From Caenimonas soli (lineage in GTDB: Bacteria > Pseudomonadota > Gammaproteobacteria > Burkholderiales > Burkholderiaceae_C): a stretch of DNA of 64,000 nt. Each line of letters begins with the position of its first letter. Within the stretch, counting starts at the first letter, position 1. The DNA lies in contig NZ_JABJVV010000015.1 of assembly GCF_013155545.1 (NCBI RefSeq), forward strand, positions 62,001 through 126,000, in the 5' to 3' direction. The translations under genes were made by a program, and so were the position numbers. Shown one piece after another: positions 18,298 to 30,911 of this stretch. The notes under the pieces are model-generated. The model was given only the letters and a program-made list of their open reading frames with translations, was not told the DNA's origin and did not search any database.

Positions 18298-19646
18298 TCC
18301 ACGACCCGGTCAGGCAACCCCCGTGGGCCCACCTGAGCGAGTTCGTCGCAGACCGGATAGGGCTGCATTTCCCGCGCGAGCGTTGGGACGACCTCCAGCG
18401 CGGCCTGAGCGCGGCAGCACAGGAACTGGGTTTTCAAGATCCCGGCTGGCTGCTGTCACGCGCGCCGACCAAAGCCCAACTGGAGGTGCTTGCCAGCCAT
18501 CTGACGATTGGCGAGACCTATTTTTTCCGCGACTGGCAGGCGATGCAGGCGCTCAGCCAGACCATCCTGCCTGAGTTGATCCGCAGCCGGCGGGGTCGCG
18601 CGCAGCAACTGCGGATATGGAGCGCGGGCTGTTGCAGCGGCGAAGAGCCGTATTCGATGGCGATTCTTTTGCATCAGGCATTGCCTGATTTGCGAGACTG
18701 GCAGGTGTCCATCACTGCGACCGATATCAACCCGCGCTTTCTGCAAAAGGCCGCGGCCGGCGTCTATAGCGAGTGGTCGTTCCGCAATGCACCCGTGGAA
18801 CTGCGGGAGCGCTATTTCAAGCGCACAGCCGACGGGCGCTTCGCCATCCATCCGCAAATCAGGGAAATGGTCAAGTTCTCGCCGCTCAATCTTGCGCACG
18901 ACGCCTATCCGCCGTCCGCGACGGATAACGGCCCGATGGATATCGTTCTCTGCCGCAACGTGTTGATGTATTTCACGCCGGCGCAGATCCAAAAGGTGAT
19001 CGGCAAGTTTCATCAAACCGTCGCGGAAGGCGGCTGGCTGGTGGTCAGCCCCAGCGAAGCATCCCAGGCGCTGTTCCGGCAGTTCGTCCCGGTGAATTTT
19101 CCCGGCGCGGTGTTCTACCAGAAAAGGTCGGCACCTCGCCCTGCTGCGCTGGAAGCCGGATGGCTCGCAAAGCCTTCCTTGGCCTGCTACACGCCGGGGG
19201 TCGATACCCCGCCGGCCGCACCCGCCAAGGCCGCGCCCGATTCCCCGGCGCCTGCCGCGCTGGCGCGTGCCCTGGCGAACCAAGGAAAACTTGGCGACGC
19301 GCTGGCCTGGTGCGACCGCTGGATCGCCGCCGACAAATTGAACGCCGGCGCCCACTACCTTCGCGCGACCGTGCTGCTGGAACAGGACGAGCCGGAGCAG
19401 GCACGCTCTTCCCTGCAGCGAGCGATCTATCTGCAGCCCGATTTCGTGCTGGCCCACTTTGCGCTCGGCAATCTGGCGCGCGTGCGCAACCGCCCAAGTG
19501 AAGCCAGCAAGCATTTCGCCAACACCAGCGATCTGCTGAGTCGTTACCAGGCGGGCGACCTGCTGGCCGAATCGGGAGGCCTGACGGCCGGAACTCTGGC
19601 GCTCACCCTCAGTGCCATCACCGGACCTGCACACACCCATGAGTAA
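18294..19646 (+). CDS. cheR: CheR-type receptor methyltransferase with TPR region
   Basis: 450 residues starting with GTG. The N-terminal CheR alpha domain (about 10-75, with LTIGETYFFRD) is followed by the SAM-binding methyltransferase domain: LRIWSAGCCSGEEPYSMAI, ITATDINPRFLQKA, and IVLCRNVLMYF. After a Pro/Ala linker near residue 305 there are TPR-like helices (LGDALAWCDRWI, AGAHYLRATVLLEQ, FVLAHFALGNLAR). CheR methylates receptor glutamates. The TPR extension is the WspC/FrzF-like arrangement. It overlaps the next cheW by eight bases. Confidence 0.92.
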   Translation: MIHDPVRQPPWAHLSEFVADRIGLHFPRERWDDLQRGLSAAAQELGFQDPGWLLSRAPTKAQLEVLASHLTIGETYFFRDWQAMQALSQTILPELIRSRRGRAQQLRIWSAGCCSGEEPYSMAILLHQALPDLRDWQVSITATDINPRFLQKAAAGVYSEWSFRNAPVELRERYFKRTADGRFAIHPQIREMVKFSPLNLAHDAYPPSATDNGPMDIVLCRNVLMYFTPAQIQKVIGKFHQTVAEGGWLVVSPSEASQALFRQFVPVNFPGAVFYQKRSAPRPAALEAGWLAKPSLACYTPGVDTPPAAPAKAAPDSPAPAALARALANQGKLGDALAWCDRWIAADKLNAGAHYLRATVLLEQDEPEQARSSLQRAIYLQPDFVLAHFALGNLARVRNRPSEASKHFANTSDLLSRYQAGDLLAESGGLTAGTLALTLSAITGPAHTHE

Positions 19647-20190
19647 TCCCAACGACGGCGCGTCTGCTGCCAAGGCGATCCTTCGTGCCCGGGCCCGGGC
19701 CTTGGCGCGTCCACGGCACGACGGCGCGGTGGCCACCGAGTCATTGGAGCTTCTCGAATTTCGACTCGCCCAGGAATCCTATGCGCTGGAGACTCGCCAC
19801 GTGAGCGAGGTGGTTCCCCTGAAGGACCTGACCCCCGTTCCCTGCACGCCGCCGTTCATCCTCGGAGTCGTCAACGTGCGCGGCCGCATCACGCCGGTGA
19901 TCGACCTCAAGAAGTTCTTCGATCTGCCCGAGCAGGGTTTGAGCGACATGCACCGTGTCATTCTCGTTCGGAACGACGATCTCGAATTCGGCCTGCTCGC
20001 CGACGCGATCTCGGGCGTGCGGCCGCTTGCCCTTGACAGCCTGCAGGCCTCGCTGCCGACGCTCACCGGCATACGCGTTGATTATCTGAAGGGCGTCACC
20101 GCGGACCGCGTGGTGGTGCTGGACCTCGATCGCATCCTGGCGGACCCAAAGATCATCGTGCACGAAGAAGTGGAAAACAAACATGAATAA
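19639..20190 (+). CDS. cheW: CheW-like coupling protein (second)
   Basis: 183 residues from the ATG at 19639, which overlaps the cheR stop (ATGAGTAA); a start at 19612 is possible but less coupled. A basic N-terminal tail of about 45 residues precedes the CheW domain: LEFRLAQESYALETRHVSEVVPL, FILGVVNVRGRITPVIDLKKFF. Two CheW proteins in one operon, flanking cheR, is the WspB/WspD layout. It is followed by the receptor gene after 18 bases. Confidence 0.88.
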   Translation: MSNPNDGASAAKAILRARARALARPRHDGAVATESLELLEFRLAQESYALETRHVSEVVPLKDLTPVPCTPPFILGVVNVRGRITPVIDLKKFFDLPEQGLSDMHRVILVRNDDLEFGLLADAISGVRPLALDSLQASLPTLTGIRVDYLKGVTADRVVVLDLDRILADPKIIVHEEVENKHE

Positions 20191-20208
20191 CCCTGGAAGG
20201 GCCGCAGC

Positions 20209-21933
20209 ATGAGATGGACAGTTGGAACCAAGATCGCGACCGGATTCGGCATCGCGCTGGTCATTTTCACGATCGTCGGCACGGTTTCATACCGCAGCAC
20301 GGACCGGCTGGTCGAGACATCGGATGCACGGCAGGAGACTTACGAGGTGTTAGGCGAAGTCGAGAATCTGTTCTCCCTGCTGAAGGATGTCGAAATCGGC
20401 AGTCGCAGCTATGGCCTGATCGGGGAAGAAAGTTACCTCGAACCCTATCTGGCCGCGATCGGCAAGGTAGAGCCTGGCATGAAGCAGGTCCGCAAGCTCA
20501 CACAGGACAACCCGCGTCACCAGCAGCGTCTTGATGCGCTGGAGCCGCTGGTGCGCACCCGGATCGAGTTCGCCCGGGAAGTGGTCGAGCTTCGCCGGGC
20601 CAAAGGCGCGGATGCGATTCCATTCATCAGGACCGGCAAGGGAAGGGCGCTGATGGACGAGATCCGAAAGCACATCGACCAGATACGGCAGGACGAGGAG
20701 GACCTGCTCAAGCTTCGTGCCCAGGCGGCGCAGGCCGAAGCGGAAAACGCCAAGACCGTCATCGTCGCCGGCACGCTGAGCGCCCTGGCCATCGCATTGC
20801 TGGTCGGCTTCCTGATCACCCGCGACATTGCGCGGCCGCTACAGCGCCTGACCGCGGTGGCCGAACGCATCACGGTCGGGGACCTCGCGGTCAAGTTGCC
20901 GGACGACGGCCGCAGCGATGAAGTGGGGGCTTTGGCGCGGGCGTTCGGGCAGATGACCCGGTCGCTCCAAGCCATGGCAGCCGCCGCCGAACAAATCGCC
21001 AGCGGCGACTTGCGGACGTCCGTCACGCCCCAGTCCGCCGAAGACGTTCTGGGCAACGCGTTCGCCCGGATGACCGAGGACCTGCGCGCACAAATCCAGG
21101 AGCTGGTCGATGGCGCGATGGTGCTCGGCGCATCCGCCAGCGAAATCGTGGCTTCCACCAGCCAGCTTGCCGCCAGCGCCAGCCAGTCGGCTGCCGCCGT
21201 GAGCGAGACGACGACCACAGTGGAAGAAGTCCGGCAGACCGCGCAGGTGGCCAGCGAGAAGGCCAAGCTGGTCTCCGAGGCGGCGCAGAAGGCAGCGCAA
21301 GTCTCCCAGGGCGGGCGCAAGTCCGCCGAGGGCGTCGTGGCGGGCATGAACCGTATCCGGCAGCAGATGGACGCCATTGCGGCCACCATGGTCCGGTTGT
21401 CCGAGCAGAGCCAGGCGATCGGCCAGATCATCGCGACGGTGGAAGACCTGGCGGTCCAATCGAACCTGCTAGCGGTCAACGCGGCCATCGAGGCCGCCAA
21501 GGCGGGCGACCACGGCAAGGGCTTCGGCGTGGTGGCGCAGGAAGTCAAGAGCCTTGCCGCGCAATCGCGCCAGGCGACAAACCAGGTGAGAGCCATCCTG
21601 GGCGATATCCAGAAGGCCACCGGCGCGGCCGTGATGGCCACCGACGAGGGCGGCAAAGTGGTCGAAGCGGGGACTCGCCAGAGCGAATTGGCCGGCGCCT
21701 CGATCCAGACACTGGCCAACAACGTCCATGAGGCGGCGCAGGCAGCCACCCAGATCGCGGTTTCGAGCCAGCAGCAACTGGTGGGGGTCGACCAGGTCGG
21801 CGGTGCGATGGACAGCATCAGGCAAGCGAGCATCCAGAACGTGGCGAGCGCAAAACAGCTGGAAGGCGCCGCCCGCAACCTGAATGAACTGGGTCAGCGG
21901 CTCAAGCAGATGGTCGTCCGGTACCAGGTCTAG
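20209..21933 (+). CDS. Methyl-accepting chemotaxis protein with CHASE3-like periplasmic domain
   Basis: 574 residues. First membrane helix about 8-28, periplasmic four-helix region about 30-185 (LLKDVEIGSRSYGLIGEESYLEPY and IRQDEEDLL are CHASE3-like), second membrane helix about 187-207, HAMP about 208-262, then the signalling domain. The hairpin tip reads VEDLAVQSNLLAVNAAIEAAKAGDHGKGFGVVAQEV. The only receptor in the operon, so it probably sets the input of this pathway. The ligand is unknown. Confidence 0.92.
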   Translation: MRWTVGTKIATGFGIALVIFTIVGTVSYRSTDRLVETSDARQETYEVLGEVENLFSLLKDVEIGSRSYGLIGEESYLEPYLAAIGKVEPGMKQVRKLTQDNPRHQQRLDALEPLVRTRIEFAREVVELRRAKGADAIPFIRTGKGRALMDEIRKHIDQIRQDEEDLLKLRAQAAQAEAENAKTVIVAGTLSALAIALLVGFLITRDIARPLQRLTAVAERITVGDLAVKLPDDGRSDEVGALARAFGQMTRSLQAMAAAAEQIASGDLRTSVTPQSAEDVLGNAFARMTEDLRAQIQELVDGAMVLGASASEIVASTSQLAASASQSAAAVSETTTTVEEVRQTAQVASEKAKLVSEAAQKAAQVSQGGRKSAEGVVAGMNRIRQQMDAIAATMVRLSEQSQAIGQIIATVEDLAVQSNLLAVNAAIEAAKAGDHGKGFGVVAQEVKSLAAQSRQATNQVRAILGDIQKATGAAVMATDEGGKVVEAGTRQSELAGASIQTLANNVHEAAQAATQIAVSSQQQLVGVDQVGGAMDSIRQASIQNVASAKQLEGAARNLNELGQRLKQMVVRYQV

Positions 21934-21947
21934 CGGGCCGGGCGCAA

Positions 21948-24116
21948 ATGAACGCCAAGGAGCAGGACTTCCTGCGGCAACTCCGGGCCACCTTCACGGT
22001 GGAGGCCCAGGAACACCTGCAGGCCATCTCGACCGGCTTGATGGAGCTCGAAAAAACGCGGGTGCCCGAATCGCAGCGACGGATCGTGGAGACGGTGTTC
22101 CGCGCCGCGCACAGCTTGAAAGGTGCCGCCCGTGCGGTTGAGTTGCCGAGCGTGGAATCGCGGTGCCAGTCGCTGGAGGAGGTACTGGCCTCCTGGAAGC
22201 GGGGGGATACCGTCTTTTCACCTGGCGCCCTCGATCACCTGCACCGCTTGCTCGACGCGGTCACCAAGGCCATGGCTTCAACCGCAACTCCGGCGCCGCC
22301 GCCGCCGTCCGTCCCAGCGCCCGCACCCATGATCGTGGCCGCTTCAGCTATGCCAGTCGCCGCCGAAAAACCCGCGGCTGGAGAAGAAACGGTGCGCGTT
22401 GCGGTGGCGAAGCTGGAGGCGCGGCTACTCCAAGCCGAGGAGATGCTCAGCGTCAAACTCGCCGCCAGCCAGCGAGTTGCCGATTTCCTCGAGGTGACCG
22501 ATCGCCTCGGCGCGTGGCGAAAAGCCTGGGCGGCCGTCGAGCCGGAGGCGCGTCGGCTGCGGCAGCCGGGGCTCGAGCGGCTGCTGGACTTCTTTGACTG
22601 GAGCGGTGAAAACCTGAAGTCAATGGAAAGCAGAACCACGGCATTGGGTCAAATCGCGGACCAGGATCGGTACTCGGTCACCAAGCTGATCGACGATTCA
22701 CTGGAAGACACCAAGAAGTTGCTGCTGCTCCCTTTCGCGACGATTTCGGCACCCTTGCCGAAGCTGGTGCGCGATCTAAGCCGCGATGAGGGGAAGGAGG
22801 CGGAGCTGGTGGTGCGCGGCGAGGAGGTCGAGCTCGACAAGCGTATTCTGGAGGAGATAAAGGATCCGCTGATCCATTTGTTGCGCAACAGCATCGACCA
22901 CGGCATCGAGTCGCCGGCTGAACGCAGCCTGCGCGGCAAACCGCCCCGTGCCACGATCGCGCTCACCGTGACCCAGTTGAGCGCGGGGAAAGTGCAGGTG
23001 CTGTTGTCCGACGATGGCGCGGGTATCGACGCGGGCAAAGTGCGGGCCTCGGCGGTCGCGCTTGGCCTCATCGCAGCCGATGAGGCGGGCCGGCTCAGCG
23101 AGAGCGAAACGCAGGCGCTCATTTTCCAGTCCGACGTCTCGACCAGCCCCATCATCACGCAATTGTCCGGCCGGGGGCTGGGGCTGGCCATCGTTCGCGA
23201 GAAGGCGGAAAGACTCGGCGGAGAGGTCACCGTCGAGAGCCGCGCGGGCCAGGGGGCTGCATTTCGCATGGTCCTGCCGGCGACGCGGGCTACCTTTCGC
23301 GGTGTCCTGCTACAGGCCGCCGGACAGTTGTTGATCGTCCCGACGACGCAAGCAGAGCGGGTCACGCGTGCCAGGATCGACGACATCAGGACCGTGGAAG
23401 GCCGGGAAACGGTGTCGTTCGAGGGGCGTGCGCTCGCCCTGACGAGGCTGGCGGACGTGCTGCAGGTGCCGAGAACGGGAAAAGGTGAGGCCCCATCGGA
23501 CACCTTCCCGGTCATCATTTTGGGCAGCGGCGATCAGCGCGTGGCGTTCGCCGTGGATGCCGTGCTAGACGAACAGGAAGTGCTGGTAAAGCCCTTGGTG
23601 AAGCCCCTGTCGCGAGTGCGAAATATCGCGGGCGCAACGGTACTGGGTTCAGGCCAGGTTGCCCTCATACTGAACGTGGCGGATCTGCTCAAGTCGGCCC
23701 GCAAGCTGGCGGGCTCGGCGGTTCGCGTGATCGAACAGCCGAAGCTGGCGCAGGCCAAGGCCGTCCTGGTGGCGGAAGACTCCATCACGTCGCGCATGCT
23801 GATCAAGGGCATCCTGGAGTCGGCGGGTTACCGCGTCAGGACAGCGGTGGACGGACTGGATGCGTTCGCGCTCTTGCGCAGCGAGCAGTTCGACCTGGTG
23901 GTTTCCGATGTGGAGATGCCGCGGCTGAACGGTTTCGACCTCACCGCCAGAATACGCGCCGACAGGAAAATGGCGGAACTGCCGGTGGTGCTGGTGACCG
24001 CGCTGGAAGCCCGCCAGGACCGGGAGCGCGGCATCGACGTGGGCGCCAATGCCTACCTGGTCAAGAGCAGTTTTGACCAGAGCAATCTGCTCGAAGCAGT
24101 CGGGCGGCTGATTTGA
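21948..24116 (+). CDS. cheA: CheA-type histidine kinase with C-terminal receiver domain
   Basis: 722 residues. HPt domain with His55 in AAHSLKGAARA. No separate P2 domain is evident; an Ala/Pro linker lies near 105-135. The ATPase domain has IHLLRNSIDHGIESP (N box), SDDGAGIDAGKV and GRGLGLAIVREKAERLGG (G boxes). A CheW-like regulatory domain follows, then a receiver domain about 606-722 with Asp654 in VSDVEMPRLNG and Lys706. CheA-REC fusion is the WspE/FrzE type. Its TGA overlaps the TTG start of cheB. Confidence 0.92.
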   Translation: MNAKEQDFLRQLRATFTVEAQEHLQAISTGLMELEKTRVPESQRRIVETVFRAAHSLKGAARAVELPSVESRCQSLEEVLASWKRGDTVFSPGALDHLHRLLDAVTKAMASTATPAPPPPSVPAPAPMIVAASAMPVAAEKPAAGEETVRVAVAKLEARLLQAEEMLSVKLAASQRVADFLEVTDRLGAWRKAWAAVEPEARRLRQPGLERLLDFFDWSGENLKSMESRTTALGQIADQDRYSVTKLIDDSLEDTKKLLLLPFATISAPLPKLVRDLSRDEGKEAELVVRGEEVELDKRILEEIKDPLIHLLRNSIDHGIESPAERSLRGKPPRATIALTVTQLSAGKVQVLLSDDGAGIDAGKVRASAVALGLIAADEAGRLSESETQALIFQSDVSTSPIITQLSGRGLGLAIVREKAERLGGEVTVESRAGQGAAFRMVLPATRATFRGVLLQAAGQLLIVPTTQAERVTRARIDDIRTVEGRETVSFEGRALALTRLADVLQVPRTGKGEAPSDTFPVIILGSGDQRVAFAVDAVLDEQEVLVKPLVKPLSRVRNIAGATVLGSGQVALILNVADLLKSARKLAGSAVRVIEQPKLAQAKAVLVAEDSITSRMLIKGILESAGYRVRTAVDGLDAFALLRSEQFDLVVSDVEMPRLNGFDLTARIRADRKMAELPVVLVTALEARQDRERGIDVGANAYLVKSSFDQSNLLEAVGRLI

Positions 24117-25180
24117 ACCGCAAGATCAAGGTGTTGGTGGTCGAGGACTCGAAGGTCGCATGCCTTCTGCTTGTGCATCTACTCGAGTCGGATCCGCGAA
24201 TCTGTGTCATAGGCTCCGTTGGCGATGGGGAAGCCGCGCTCGATTTCTTGAAAAACAGCAGACCCGACGTGGTGCTGATGGACATCCACATGCCGCGCCT
24301 GGACGGCTTCGAGGCGACGCGCCGCATCATGGAGACGCAGCCGGTGCCCATTGTCATCTGCAGCGCCAATATGGACGTCAAGGACACGGCCATCGTGTTC
24401 CGGGCCATGGAAGCCGGTGCCATTGCCTGCATCGAAAAGCCCTTGCGCCGGGGACACGAGCATTTCGAAGCGACGGCCGCGCATCTTCTGGAAACGGTGC
24501 GGCTGATGTCCGAAGTCAAGGTCGTGCGCCGCACGGCTCGAACCGGCCGCCCAGCCTCCGCGGCAGCGGTGGTATCAGGTTCGGCGGGGGCCGCGCAAAC
24601 GCAGCGTGCCGCAGCGAACGTCAAGGTGGTTGGAATTGGCGCCTCGACCGGCGGCCCGCCGGTGCTGCAAACCATCCTGGCCGCGCTCCCGAAGGACTAC
24701 CCCGTGCCGATCCTGATCGTGCAGCACATTGCGGACGGCTTCCTGCCGGGGATGGCCGACTGGTTGAATCAGACCACGGCATTGCAGATCCACATCGCCT
24801 CCTACGGAACCCAGCCCCTCCCCGGGCATGTCTACCTGGCGCCCGACGATTTCCATATGGGCATTGGCCCCGGCGGCGCGATTGTCTTGACGCGGGAGGC
24901 TGCGCTGAGCCATCTGCGGCCGGCCGTATCCGCTCTGTTCCGGTCACTCGCCGAAGTCCACGGCCCCAACGCCCTGGGCGTGTTGCTGACCGGAATGGGC
25001 AAGGACGGCGCGGCCGAGTTGAAGCTGCTGCGGGACAAGGGCGCGGTCACGATAGCGCAGGATCGGGAAAGCTCGGCGGTGCACGGCATGCCGGGCGTCG
25101 CGATCGCCCTGGGCGGCGCTTCGCATGTGCTGGCGGCGGACGCCATCGGCCCCGCGTTGATCGCCCTCACCAAACGCTGA
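24113..25180 (+). CDS. cheB: CheB receptor methylesterase
   Basis: 355 residues from a TTG at 24113 that overlaps the cheA stop by four bases. The N-terminal receiver domain has Asp57 in LMDIHMPRLDG. An Ala-rich linker (about 145-168) leads to the methylesterase domain with Ser178 in GASTGGP, His205 in VQHIADGF and an Asp in TGMGKDGA near residue 300. It removes methyl groups added by CheR, closing the adaptation loop. In place it corresponds to WspF. Confidence 0.92.
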   Translation: MNRKIKVLVVEDSKVACLLLVHLLESDPRICVIGSVGDGEAALDFLKNSRPDVVLMDIHMPRLDGFEATRRIMETQPVPIVICSANMDVKDTAIVFRAMEAGAIACIEKPLRRGHEHFEATAAHLLETVRLMSEVKVVRRTARTGRPASAAAVVSGSAGAAQTQRAAANVKVVGIGASTGGPPVLQTILAALPKDYPVPILIVQHIADGFLPGMADWLNQTTALQIHIASYGTQPLPGHVYLAPDDFHMGIGPGGAIVLTREAALSHLRPAVSALFRSLAEVHGPNALGVLLTGMGKDGAAELKLLRDKGAVTIAQDRESSAVHGMPGVAIALGGASHVLAADAIGPALIALTKR

Positions 25181-25200
25181 ATGCATACGGAGAACTACCC

Positions 25201-28279
<3,079 letters not shown>

Positions 28280-28299
<20 letters not shown>

Positions 28300-29587
28300 A
28301 TCGCCCGGGGCCACGGAAATCGTGGTGGCTGAAGACCATCCCCTGCAGGCGGACCTCCTCAAGCGCCTTCTCGAAGGCAGTGGCTACACGGTCCGGCTGG
28401 CGGCCAACGGCCGTGTTGCGCTGGAAGCCGTACGCCGACGGCGACCCGCCATGGTCATCAGCGACGTGCGCATGCTGGAGATGGATGGCTATGCCCTGTG
28501 TCGCGCCATCCGAGGCGACGAGGCGCTGCACGACCTGCCGGTGATGCTGGTGACATCGCTTGCGGGCGTAGAGGATATCGCGCTGGCGCTGGAATGCGGA
28601 GCCGATAACTTCGTCCGCAAGCCCTACGACCAGAAGGCGCTGCTGTCGCGAGTGAGCCAGTTGCTCGCCAACGCCAACGCCAAGGCGCGGGGCGCGGCCG
28701 ACGACCCCCGGCTTCCACTGGCCATCGGCGATAGCCAATACACGATCAACTCCAGCCGGCGCCAGATCCTGGACCTGTTGGTTTCGGCCTATGAGGAAGC
28801 ACTGCGCCTGAACGCGGAACTGCAGCGCCGGCAGGAAGAGGTGCTCGCCCTCAATGCGGCGCTGGAGCGCGGTGCCGGGCAACTGCACGCGGCCAATCGC
28901 GAGCTTGAGGCGTTCTCCTATTCCGTTTCTCACGACCTGCGTGCGCCGCTTCAGGTAATTGACGGATTCAGCCTGGCGCTTGTCGAACGGCATGCCCAGC
29001 GTCTCGACCCCAAGGGGCTGCACTACCTCCAGCGGATTCGGGACAACGCGCAGCAGATGAATGCTTTGATCGAAGGGTTGCTGTCGCTTGGTCAAATCGC
29101 CCGGACGCAGGCCCTTCGCACGCCTGTGGACTTAAGTGAGTTGGCTACACATGTCATCGCCGAATGTCGCGAACGCGATCCGGCTGCCGGCGTGAAGGTT
29201 AAGGTACAGGCTGGATTGTGGGCCGAAGGCGACCCCCGGTTGCTGAAGCAGGTACTTGCCAATCTGATCGGAAATGCCTGGAAATTCGCTTCGCGCGAAG
29301 CGCAGCCGTGCATCGAGTTTGTTGGGCACAGCATGGAAAAGGAGGACGCCACCATTTTTTCCGTGCGTGACAACGGCGTGGGATTCGACATGGCTCACGC
29401 GGACAAGTTGTTCAGTCCTTTTCAACGGCTGCATCCGGCCAGTGAATTTCCTGGAACCGGCGTCGGCTTGGCTACCGTGCGGCGCATTGTCGAGCTACAT
29501 GGGGGGCGCGTGTGGGCTGAAGCGGCACCCGGCATGGGCGCCAGCTTTCATTTCACGCTGGCTGCGAGCACCCAGCCGGACACGTAA
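28280..29587 (+). CDS. Receiver-histidine kinase (REC-HisKA-HATPase)
   Basis: 435 residues from a GTG at 28280, overlapping the hybrid kinase by 20 bases, with GGAG upstream. Receiver domain with Asp62 in VISDVRMLEMDG, a short coiled coil (LNAELQRRQEEVLALNAALERG), HisKA with His218 in SVSHDLRAPLQVIDGF (phytochrome-kinase type), and HATPase with LIGNAWKFAS, VRDNGVGFDM and GTGVGLATVRRIV. No sensor domain. The receiver resembles that of the preceding hybrid kinase (CGADNFVRKPYD versus CGADNFVLKPYD), so both may take signals from the same CheA. Last gene of the operon. Confidence 0.92.
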
Positions 29588-29629
29588 GACGTCGTTCTTA
29601 TCGACGGGCCAGGGGATTGGTTTTCACCC

Positions 29630-29638
29630 TGCTATAAT
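29630..29638 (+). promoter_or_regulatory. Extended -10 promoter of the tRNA-Arg gene
   Basis: TGCTATAAT: a perfect -10 hexamer at 29633-29638 with a TG one base upstream, 10 bases before the tRNA. No good -35 is seen at the normal distance, which fits an extended -10 promoter. Confidence 0.6.
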
Positions 29639-29648
29639 CGACGGCTCA

Positions 29649-29725
29649 GCGGCTGTAGCTCAGTTGGATAGAGTACTTGGCTACGAACCAAGGGGTCGTG
29701 GGTTCGAATCCTGCCAGCCGCACCA
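29649..29725 (+). tRNA. tRNA-Arg (anticodon ACG)
   Basis: 77 bases including the encoded CCA. Acceptor strands GCGGCTG (29649-29655) and CAGCCGC (29715-29721) pair fully. The anticodon stem CTTGG/CCAAG encloses CTACGAA, with ACG at 29683-29685. The T loop GGTTCGAATC is canonical. The 3' half is a probable attachment site for the integrase gene that starts 89 bases beyond the CCA end. Confidence 0.96.
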
Positions 29726-29735
29726 ATAAAATCAA

Positions 29736-29768
29736 GGACTTAGGTCAGAAATGACCTGAGTCCTTTTT
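29736..29768 (+). terminator. Intrinsic terminator after tRNA-Arg
   Basis: A 12-base stem, GGACTTAGGTCA and TGACCTGAGTCC, with one mismatch, around a GAAA loop and followed by TTTTT. It ends tRNA transcription before the integrase. Confidence 0.88.
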
Positions 29769-29770
29769 CT

Positions 29771-29795
29771 TTTGCGCGACTTTTGCGCGACTTTT
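29771..29795. repeat. Two-copy direct repeat TTTTGCGCGAC near the tRNA
   Basis: TTTTGCGCGAC occurs twice in a row just beyond the terminator, between the tRNA and the integrase stop. It could be an arm-type integrase-binding site of the element, but this is inference. Confidence 0.4.
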
Positions 29796-29813
29796 CATCG
29801 CGCCCTTCCTTTC

Positions 29814-30911
29814 TCAGCCATTCGCCACCCGCAATAGCGTCGTGCGGTCGCGCGTTGTTGCCACGCTATTCGCAGCGTCCACCAGGCGGGCGACGGTAGC
29901 CGTGGCGTAGTGCTGGGGCATGCCTTCGATGGCATGGCCTAGCAACAGCGCTCGGTCCTCCTCCCTTACGCCGGCGTCACGTAGCCGCTGGCCAAACGTG
30001 TGGCGCAAGTCGTGCACCCGCACCTGGGTTAAGCCCACGTCCGCCCGCGCCTTCTGGTACGCCGCAGTATTGATCGTGCCGACGCGGTCGCGTTCATGGT
30101 TCGGGCCTTCCCATGTGAACACGTACTTCTTGTGTTCCCCGCGCTTGCTCTCCACGATGGCCCAGGCCCTGTCGTTGAGGACCAGCACATGCTTGCGGTT
30201 GGTCTTGAAGAACTCTGGCGGTATCACGAACACACTGCGACCCAGCTCGGGCACGCGCACTTCCCACTCCCACTTCAGGCCACACACGTTTTCATCGCGG
30301 GCGCCGGTATTCACCGCGAACTCCACCATGCCCTGGTGGTGAGCCGCCAGGCGCGGTAGCAGCCTAGCTTGCTCTGCCCACGAGATAGGGTAGGGCTCGC
30401 GCTTTTGCGCCTTTTCGTCCAGCATTTCGATCAACGGCGGCGCCGACAACCAGGGCACACCCTCTTCGCGCCACACGCGGGCCGCGCGAATTAGCGTGGT
30501 GCGAACGACCTCCATCGAACGGTTGATGGTGCTGTTTTTCACGCCATCATCCTGACGATTGGCCTTGAAGTCCTCAAGACTGTCGTTGCACACGTAGAAC
30601 AACGGTTGTCCGCCGATGTACGGCAGCACCAGCGACACGTGGTAACTGATCAGGTTGAGTGTTCGGACCTTTCGGCTCTTGCACTCGATCAGGTATTTCC
30701 GTGCAGCATCTGCCCACAGGCGTTGACCACCGCGTCGAAGGCTGTTTGCCCGTTCCGCGTCGATCTCCGCTTGCCTGGCATTGAGCCAGGCCTCGGCATC
30801 GTTCTGGCTGACGTTGCCGAGCCGTTGGAAGATCCGCTGTCCCTTGTATTCCTTGTTGACGATCCGACTGCCGCTATCGGCCAGCTGGATACCTCTCGTC
30901 CGAGTTCGCAT
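29814..30911 (-). CDS. Tyrosine recombinase / phage-type integrase
   Basis: 365 residues, full length, starting at 30911 with AGGAG eight bases upstream. The N-terminal part is an Arm/SAM-like domain (VNKEYKGQRIFQRLGNVSQNDAEAWL). The catalytic domain has Arg205 (NTGARDENVCGLKW), His300 and Arg303 (VHDLRHTFGQRL), then a GH box (LLGHAIEG) and the nucleophile Tyr in MPQHYATA. The 3' end points to tRNA-Arg, the classic arrangement of elements inserted at a tRNA 3' end. It catalyses integration and excision of the element. Confidence 0.93.
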   Translation of the reverse strand: MRTRTRGIQLADSGSRIVNKEYKGQRIFQRLGNVSQNDAEAWLNARQAEIDAERANSLRRGGQRLWADAARKYLIECKSRKVRTLNLISYHVSLVLPYIGGQPLFYVCNDSLEDFKANRQDDGVKNSTINRSMEVVRTTLIRAARVWREEGVPWLSAPPLIEMLDEKAQKREPYPISWAEQARLLPRLAAHHQGMVEFAVNTGARDENVCGLKWEWEVRVPELGRSVFVIPPEFFKTNRKHVLVLNDRAWAIVESKRGEHKKYVFTWEGPNHERDRVGTINTAAYQKARADVGLTQVRVHDLRHTFGQRLRDAGVREEDRALLLGHAIEGMPQHYATATVARLVDAANSVATTRDRTTLLRVANG

